A stretch of 64,000 bases of DNA from Anseranas semipalmata (taxonomy: Eukaryota > Chordata > Aves > Anseriformes > Anseranatidae), in assembly GCA_013399115.1 (NCBI GenBank), contig VXAA01003989.1:1684997-1748996 (forward strand), given 5' to 3'. The notes under the pieces are model-generated. The model made no database searches. It saw only the letters and a program-made list of their open reading frames with translations, and was not told the origin of the DNA. This document shows positions 62,601-64,000 of this stretch, piece by piece (position 1 is the stretch's first letter; each line of letters begins with the position of its first letter). The position numbers were made by a program, and so were the translations under genes.

Positions 62601-63821
62601 TCAAGGAAAACAAAAAGCAATGAGCAAAACTTAAATATAAATATGCTTACATACATCTACTGTAGAATTCCGTTCCTCTCCCACCAACATCTGCTTTCAT
62701 GACTCCTTGTAAGTTTTAGCCAATGTATTCACAAAGTAAAGAGATATTGTACTGCACTGATGCAATACAGCAGTTACTGAAGATCCTTTACAGACAGTAA
62801 CAGACAATAATGTTCTTGGTTAAGCTAAAATACAGACATCCATTCAACACTGCTCAAATAAAGATTAACAGCAGTTTTAGCAGCTGTTCAAGAGCAAGGA
62901 ACTGACAGCCAGTTGCTGAGACCCCTGCAATCAAGCGTGGCAGGAACACACATGCACATACCAGCACAACCTGCTCTAGCTAAATCATGCTCAGAGCAGT
63001 GATGCAGTGAAGGTACTGACTGCATCTTGGAGCAATCAAATCTCAAAGGATTTCTTCAGCTTATGCTGAAGCCTCAGCAACCCAATTAAAACTACCTTGC
63101 CTAGATTAGATCTAGTTTAGCATGTCTGTGCTGCTGTCAGTGACATGATTACAATATATGCAGACGCAGACAATGCAAACTGAATTTCAGTTTGCTCAGC
63201 AGTGTCCCCTTTCACTTAAATATTGAGGATGGCCAAAAAGCAGCATTCCAGATTCAAAATCAGCCTTTTGTATTAAGCTTTCTATACAACAAAAAATGAA
63301 TTTCCACAATGAAATTGCTAAAAATGCTGTAAATTACTCTTACCACTATATTTGCACCATCAGCCACTTATTTATTTTGCACTAAAATGTTGTAAAGATT
63401 TCAGTACCACGGTTTTTCCAGGATAATTTAGAAGTCTACATCTTCAAACTCAAGCTCAAATCTTTCAGATCGATAGAAAAATCCCCGACTTTCTTCAACC
63501 AACCTGGCAGCACTGCCTTTTGATTACAATTATTTATTTTCACTTGAAATATGTACAATAAGCTGCACACATTTCAGTCCACTTACTGGAAAAAAAAAGA
63601 CTCAACTGGATATCCATCATTATTTGAGTTAAACTCCACATACTGAAGAGGCAATAACAGAAAACAAGGCCTAGCTTTGATAGTGGATTACTAGTTACAC
63701 ATATCACTTTTTACCTGTAGAAGATACTCAAGCTTGTAGGAGAATTTTTGCAAGTTGACACTGTCATCTGTGATCGGTTCCCCTCCTTCTTTAAATTCTT
63801 TACTTAATTCAGTCACAGCAT
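26568..63821 (-). CDS. FYCO1: FYCO1 (FYVE and coiled-coil domain autophagy adaptor 1), all but the first coding exon
   Basis: Adaptor that binds Rab7, LC3 and PI3P and recruits kinesin to move late endosomes and autophagosomes to microtubule plus ends. Sixteen minus-strand exons with GT-AG borders and matching phases total 4,583 bp, encoding about 1,527 residues; roughly 18 N-terminal residues lie beyond the right edge. The order is RUN domain (about residues 20-160 of the visible part), conserved Ser-rich linker, long coiled coil (about 210-1190), FYVE zinc finger (about 1210-1290, with WQGD, RRHHCR and RCCRAC), LC3-interacting motif (FDIITDEEL) and C-terminal GOLD domain (about 1390-1510). 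The product is somewhat longer than human FYCO1 (1,478 residues), mainly in the coiled coil. CXCR6 is nested in one intron on the opposite strand. The protein ends DGSDFP where human has DGSDFL. Confidence 0.96.
27078..27187 (-). CDS. FYCO1: FYCO1 exon: GOLD domain
   Basis: 110 bp. Encodes [20 protein letters not shown] and [12 protein letters not shown], between attccag and gtaggt. Confidence 0.96.
27188..27572. other. FYCO1 intron, part before the CR1 insertion
   Basis: AT-rich intron sequence. The plus-strand 210-codon frame at 26825-27457 overlaps a FYCO1 exon in antisense and is not a gene. Confidence 0.6.
27573..28914 (+). mobile_element. CR1 LINE, 5'-truncated, degraded
   Basis: Non-LTR retrotransposon remnant carrying the C-terminal part of ORF2 (reverse transcriptase and downstream region). 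Recognisable segments are [36 protein letters not shown], the active-site variant [44 protein letters not shown] and [20 protein letters not shown]. The 3' end is the canonical CR1 tail attctatgattctaagattct. The reading frame shifts at least twice (near 27770, near 27970 and before about 28350) and has stops, so it is inactive. It lies antisense to FYCO1 in the intron between the two GOLD exons. Confidence 0.95.
28915..29837. other. FYCO1 intron, part after the CR1 insertion
   Basis: AT-rich unique sequence. Nothing recognised. Confidence 0.55.
29838..30048 (-). CDS. FYCO1: FYCO1 exon: GOLD domain
   Basis: 211 bp. Contains [37 protein letters not shown] and EDTPLDQYK, nearly identical to the human GOLD domain; acceptor cctcacag, donor gtaagg. 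Confidence 0.97.
30049..31959. other. FYCO1 intron
   Basis: 1.9-kb intron between the linker and GOLD exons. No repeat or exon recognised. Confidence 0.55.
31960..32055 (-). CDS. FYCO1: FYCO1 exon: linker to GOLD domain
   Basis: 96 bp, ending [11 protein letters not shown] plus a split Met codon, between tcctag and gtaagt. It lies 15.5 kb from the preceding exon, across the intron containing CXCR6. Confidence 0.92.
36667..36717. repeat. Purine-only A/G tract
   Basis: About 50 bp of A runs broken by single G or GAAG. Low complexity and possibly length-variable. Confidence 0.7.
37765..37797. repeat. Short tandem duplication
   Basis: Two adjacent copies of GATTTGTTAAAAAAAA in the large FYCO1 intron. 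Probably replication slippage at an A run. Confidence 0.7.
38700..38755. repeat. Degenerate short tandem repeat
   Basis: About four diverged copies of a unit like ATATTTGAGTTAA in the large FYCO1 intron. Confidence 0.6.
41304..41326 (+). other. 5' UTR of the CXCR6 coding exon, after a probable splice acceptor
   Basis: tgtctccttacag ends at 41303, a good acceptor 23 bp before the ATG. This implies that an upstream non-coding exon is spliced to the single coding exon. Confidence 0.6.
41327..42364 (+). CDS. CXCR6: C-X-C chemokine receptor type 6
   Basis: Seven-transmembrane receptor; the mammalian protein binds CXCL16 and retains T and NKT cells in tissues. The 345-codon frame has an N-glycosylation site N12 in an acidic, Tyr-containing N-terminus, GN in TM1, LAIAD in TM2, WIFG in ECL1, C102 and C180 for the TM3-ECL2 disulfide, and NPVMY at 286-290. 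CXCR6-specific agreement includes [32 protein letters not shown] and the C-terminus DATSMYPL (human EATSMFQL). The DRY box is DRL at 126-128, whereas human has DRF. As in human CXCR6, no cysteine pair links the N-terminus to ECL3. It is nested on the opposite strand in a FYCO1 intron, as in mammals. Confidence 0.95.
   Translation: MTTTDAVTFYYNFSAIDPNENGIENFYTFISIFLPCMYSSVFIFGLAGNALVFIILVFYEKLKTLTDIFLLNLAIADWIFLWTLPFWAYSAAQEWIFGIAACRIVRGLYNLNLYTSMLTLTSITFDRLIVITFATKARMCQTKRITWGKLICVLIWVISLAFATPQFIFSDVFTIDKAICQEEYPNHHTELVLEVIQVTLGYFIPMLTMIICYSLIIKTLLHARNFQKNKSLKKIFSVVAIFILTQSPYTFLRLMKIIDWSFNLDSNFDYAIIITEALAYFHGCLNPVMYFFMGVKFRKNFQKIIKNSRCFKRQVTVKQWQTTEDEGSRTFTASNNADATSMYPL
42798..42803 (+). terminator. 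Candidate CXCR6 polyadenylation signal
   Basis: ATTAAA about 430 bp after the stop codon, followed by a GU-rich stretch (tgtgtttcatgtgtgatttttttgttg). A canonical AATAAA at 44275-44280 is an alternative distal site. Confidence 0.3.
42870..47527. other. Large FYCO1 intron, part beyond CXCR6
   Basis: No exon or recognised repeat. The frame at 44889-45332 (147 codons) has no family resemblance. A short A run occurs near 47457-47469. Confidence 0.5.
47528..47672 (-). CDS. FYCO1: FYCO1 exon: LC3-interacting region
   Basis: 145 bp. Encodes [18 protein letters not shown]. The LIR core FDII with its acidic C-terminal flank is at about 47608-47634 and is preserved from human FYCO1. The exon ends in a split Leu codon before gtgagt. 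Confidence 0.95.
48022..48227 (-). CDS. FYCO1: FYCO1 exon: second half of FYVE domain
   Basis: 206 bp. Encodes [17 protein letters not shown] and [10 protein letters not shown], completing the eight zinc ligands, followed by a Ser/Gly-rich linker. Confidence 0.96.
48228..49851. other. FYCO1 intron splitting the FYVE domain
   Basis: 1.6-kb AT-rich intron, including an A-rich stretch near 48457-48545. Nothing else recognised. Confidence 0.55.
49852..50001 (-). CDS. FYCO1: FYCO1 exon: first half of FYVE domain
   Basis: 150 bp. Encodes [19 protein letters not shown], then the FYVE WxxD box (WQGD), the first CxxC (CLDC) and RRHHC, the PI3P-binding basic motif. The intron splits the following Arg codon. 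Confidence 0.95.
50002..50429. other. FYCO1 intron
   Basis: 428-bp intron. Nothing recognised. Confidence 0.6.
50430..50597 (-). CDS. FYCO1: FYCO1 exon: end of coiled coil
   Basis: 168 bp. Contains [20 protein letters not shown], matching the human segment just before the FYVE domain; donor gttggc is weaker than the others but the phase fits. Confidence 0.94.
50598..52003. other. FYCO1 intron
   Basis: 1.4-kb intron with an A run near 51646-51663. Frames of 66-82 codons on the minus strand have no resemblance to FYCO1 or to another family. Confidence 0.55.
52004..52122 (-). CDS. FYCO1: FYCO1 exon: coiled coil
   Basis: 119 bp, 39 codons plus two bases, [17 protein letters not shown] to SLRELLE, between tctctag and gtggga. 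Confidence 0.92.
52123..53178. other. FYCO1 intron
   Basis: 1.1-kb intron. Nothing recognised. Confidence 0.6.
53179..53271 (-). CDS. FYCO1: FYCO1 exon: coiled coil
   Basis: 93 bp, 31 whole codons ([20 protein letters not shown] and onward), between tgccag and gtacgt. Confidence 0.92.
53272..54320. other. FYCO1 intron
   Basis: 1.0-kb intron after the large coiled-coil exon. Nothing recognised. Confidence 0.6.
54321..56951 (-). CDS. FYCO1: FYCO1 large coiled-coil exon
   Basis: A single 2,631-bp exon, 877 whole codons, between acceptor catttag and donor gtaaat. Apart from a short N-terminal stretch ([13 protein letters not shown]) it is heptad-rich, dominated by Glu, Gln, Lys and Leu. Points of close agreement with human FYCO1 are [25 protein letters not shown] and [13 protein letters not shown]. 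Human has the same large exon but a shorter coiled coil. The dense frames on the plus strand over this exon are antisense shadows. Confidence 0.97.
56952..57656. other. FYCO1 intron
   Basis: 705-bp AT-rich intron. Nothing recognised. Confidence 0.6.
57657..57750 (-). CDS. FYCO1: FYCO1 exon: conserved linker after RUN
   Basis: 94 bp. Encodes [20 protein letters not shown] and [12 protein letters not shown], very close to the human linker; acceptor atcaacag, donor gtaagc. Confidence 0.95.
57751..58530. other. FYCO1 intron
   Basis: 780-bp intron. Nothing recognised. Confidence 0.6.
58531..58674 (-). CDS. FYCO1: FYCO1 exon: end of RUN domain
   Basis: 144 bp. Encodes [23 protein letters not shown] and [17 protein letters not shown], between a tttcaag acceptor and a gtaaga donor. 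Confidence 0.95.
58675..59505. other. FYCO1 intron
   Basis: 831-bp intron. Nothing recognised. Confidence 0.6.
59506..59612 (-). CDS. FYCO1: FYCO1 exon: RUN domain
   Basis: 107 bp. Encodes [16 protein letters not shown] and [12 protein letters not shown], ending in a split Ser codon before gtgaac. The upstream intron holds a short assembly gap. Confidence 0.95.
59613..62469. other. FYCO1 intron within the RUN domain
   Basis: 2.9-kb intron. It includes a 28-bp assembly gap and an AAAAT tract near 60217-60237. No exon or recognised mobile element. Confidence 0.55.
59704..59731. other. Assembly gap (28 N)
   Basis: Run of N inside a FYCO1 intron, 91 bp from an exon border. It does not touch coding sequence. 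Confidence 1.
62470..62595 (-). CDS. FYCO1: FYCO1 exon: RUN domain
   Basis: 126 bp, 42 whole codons, from [20 protein letters not shown] to FVKSITE, between attaag and gtaagt. Nearly identical to the human segment. Confidence 0.96.
62596..63714. other. FYCO1 intron within the RUN domain
   Basis: 1.1-kb intron. Nothing recognised. Confidence 0.6.
63715..63821 (-). CDS. FYCO1: FYCO1 exon: start of RUN domain
   Basis: 107 bp. Acceptor ctaaag ends at 63822 and the donor is gtaaaa. Encodes AVTELSKEF and PITDDS through KLEYLLQ. The first codon (Asp) is split with the missing upstream exon. Confidence 0.94.
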
Positions 63822-64000
63822 CTTTAGAACAAGACACCAAAATGATTAACCAATGAAAGAGATACATAGCACTGAATTCATAAGCAACTAAGTAAATAGG
63901 TTTTCTTCTTGGACATTATGCATATGTATTTAGTTTCTTTCGGTTCAAATGTCTTAATCACAGTGCAAAAAGCTTGTTGAAATGCTTGCAATTTAAGACC

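Noticed and set aside
1..64000. CRISPR arrays, operons, prophage or bacterial-type systems
   Set aside because: No regularly spaced direct repeats or dense gene strings are present. The window is ordinary vertebrate chromosomal DNA with spliced genes.
1..64000. XCR1 or further chemokine-receptor genes expected at this locus
   Set aside because: Apart from CCR9 and CXCR6, no seven-transmembrane frame is visible. Any others must lie outside the window.

Overview
This is a bird nuclear genome window. It holds CR1 LINE remnants with the avian 3' tail octamer, GT-AG spliced vertebrate genes, and a vertebrate-type CpG-island promoter. The species cannot be named from the sequence alone. The gene content is the avian counterpart of the human 3p21.31 chemokine-receptor neighbourhood: LZTFL1 (minus, partial), CCR9 (plus), FYCO1 (minus, nearly complete) and CXCR6 (plus, nested inside an intron of FYCO1). 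Order and orientation match the mammalian locus.

Layout. 1-2317: the 5' end of LZTFL1 on the minus strand (three coding exons, the rest beyond the left edge), starting in a CpG island (about 2290-2780) that carries an RFX X-box, a CCAAT box, a full CRE and an NRF1 site. About 2800-14970: intergenic DNA with a 172-bp assembly gap, an LTR-like repeat fragment, a short CR1 tail and one unexplained open frame. About 14977-19298: CCR9, with the main coding exon at 18123-19298 and a candidate promoter and short first coding exon about 3 kb upstream. 19299-26567: CCR9 and FYCO1 converge tail to tail. Part of this is probably the long FYCO1 3' UTR. 26568-63821: FYCO1, 16 coding exons found by reading minus-strand splice sites, together 4,583 coding bases; only the initial coding exon is missing (beyond the right edge). 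A 15.5-kb FYCO1 intron (32056-47527) contains the intronless coding exon of CXCR6 on the opposite strand. A broken CR1 copy lies in another FYCO1 intron.

Functionally, the two receptors guide lymphocytes (CCR9 to CCL25 in thymus and gut; CXCR6 to CXCL16 in mammals). LZTFL1 controls BBSome traffic in cilia, and FYCO1 links Rab7/LC3/PI3P-positive vesicles to plus-end microtubule transport. They are neighbours by ancestry and do not form an operon.

I did not find an undescribed biological system. The most useful new observations are a phase-compatible short N-terminal exon and lymphoid-type promoter for CCR9, a ciliary X-box at LZTFL1, and an unusual DRL motif in CXCR6.
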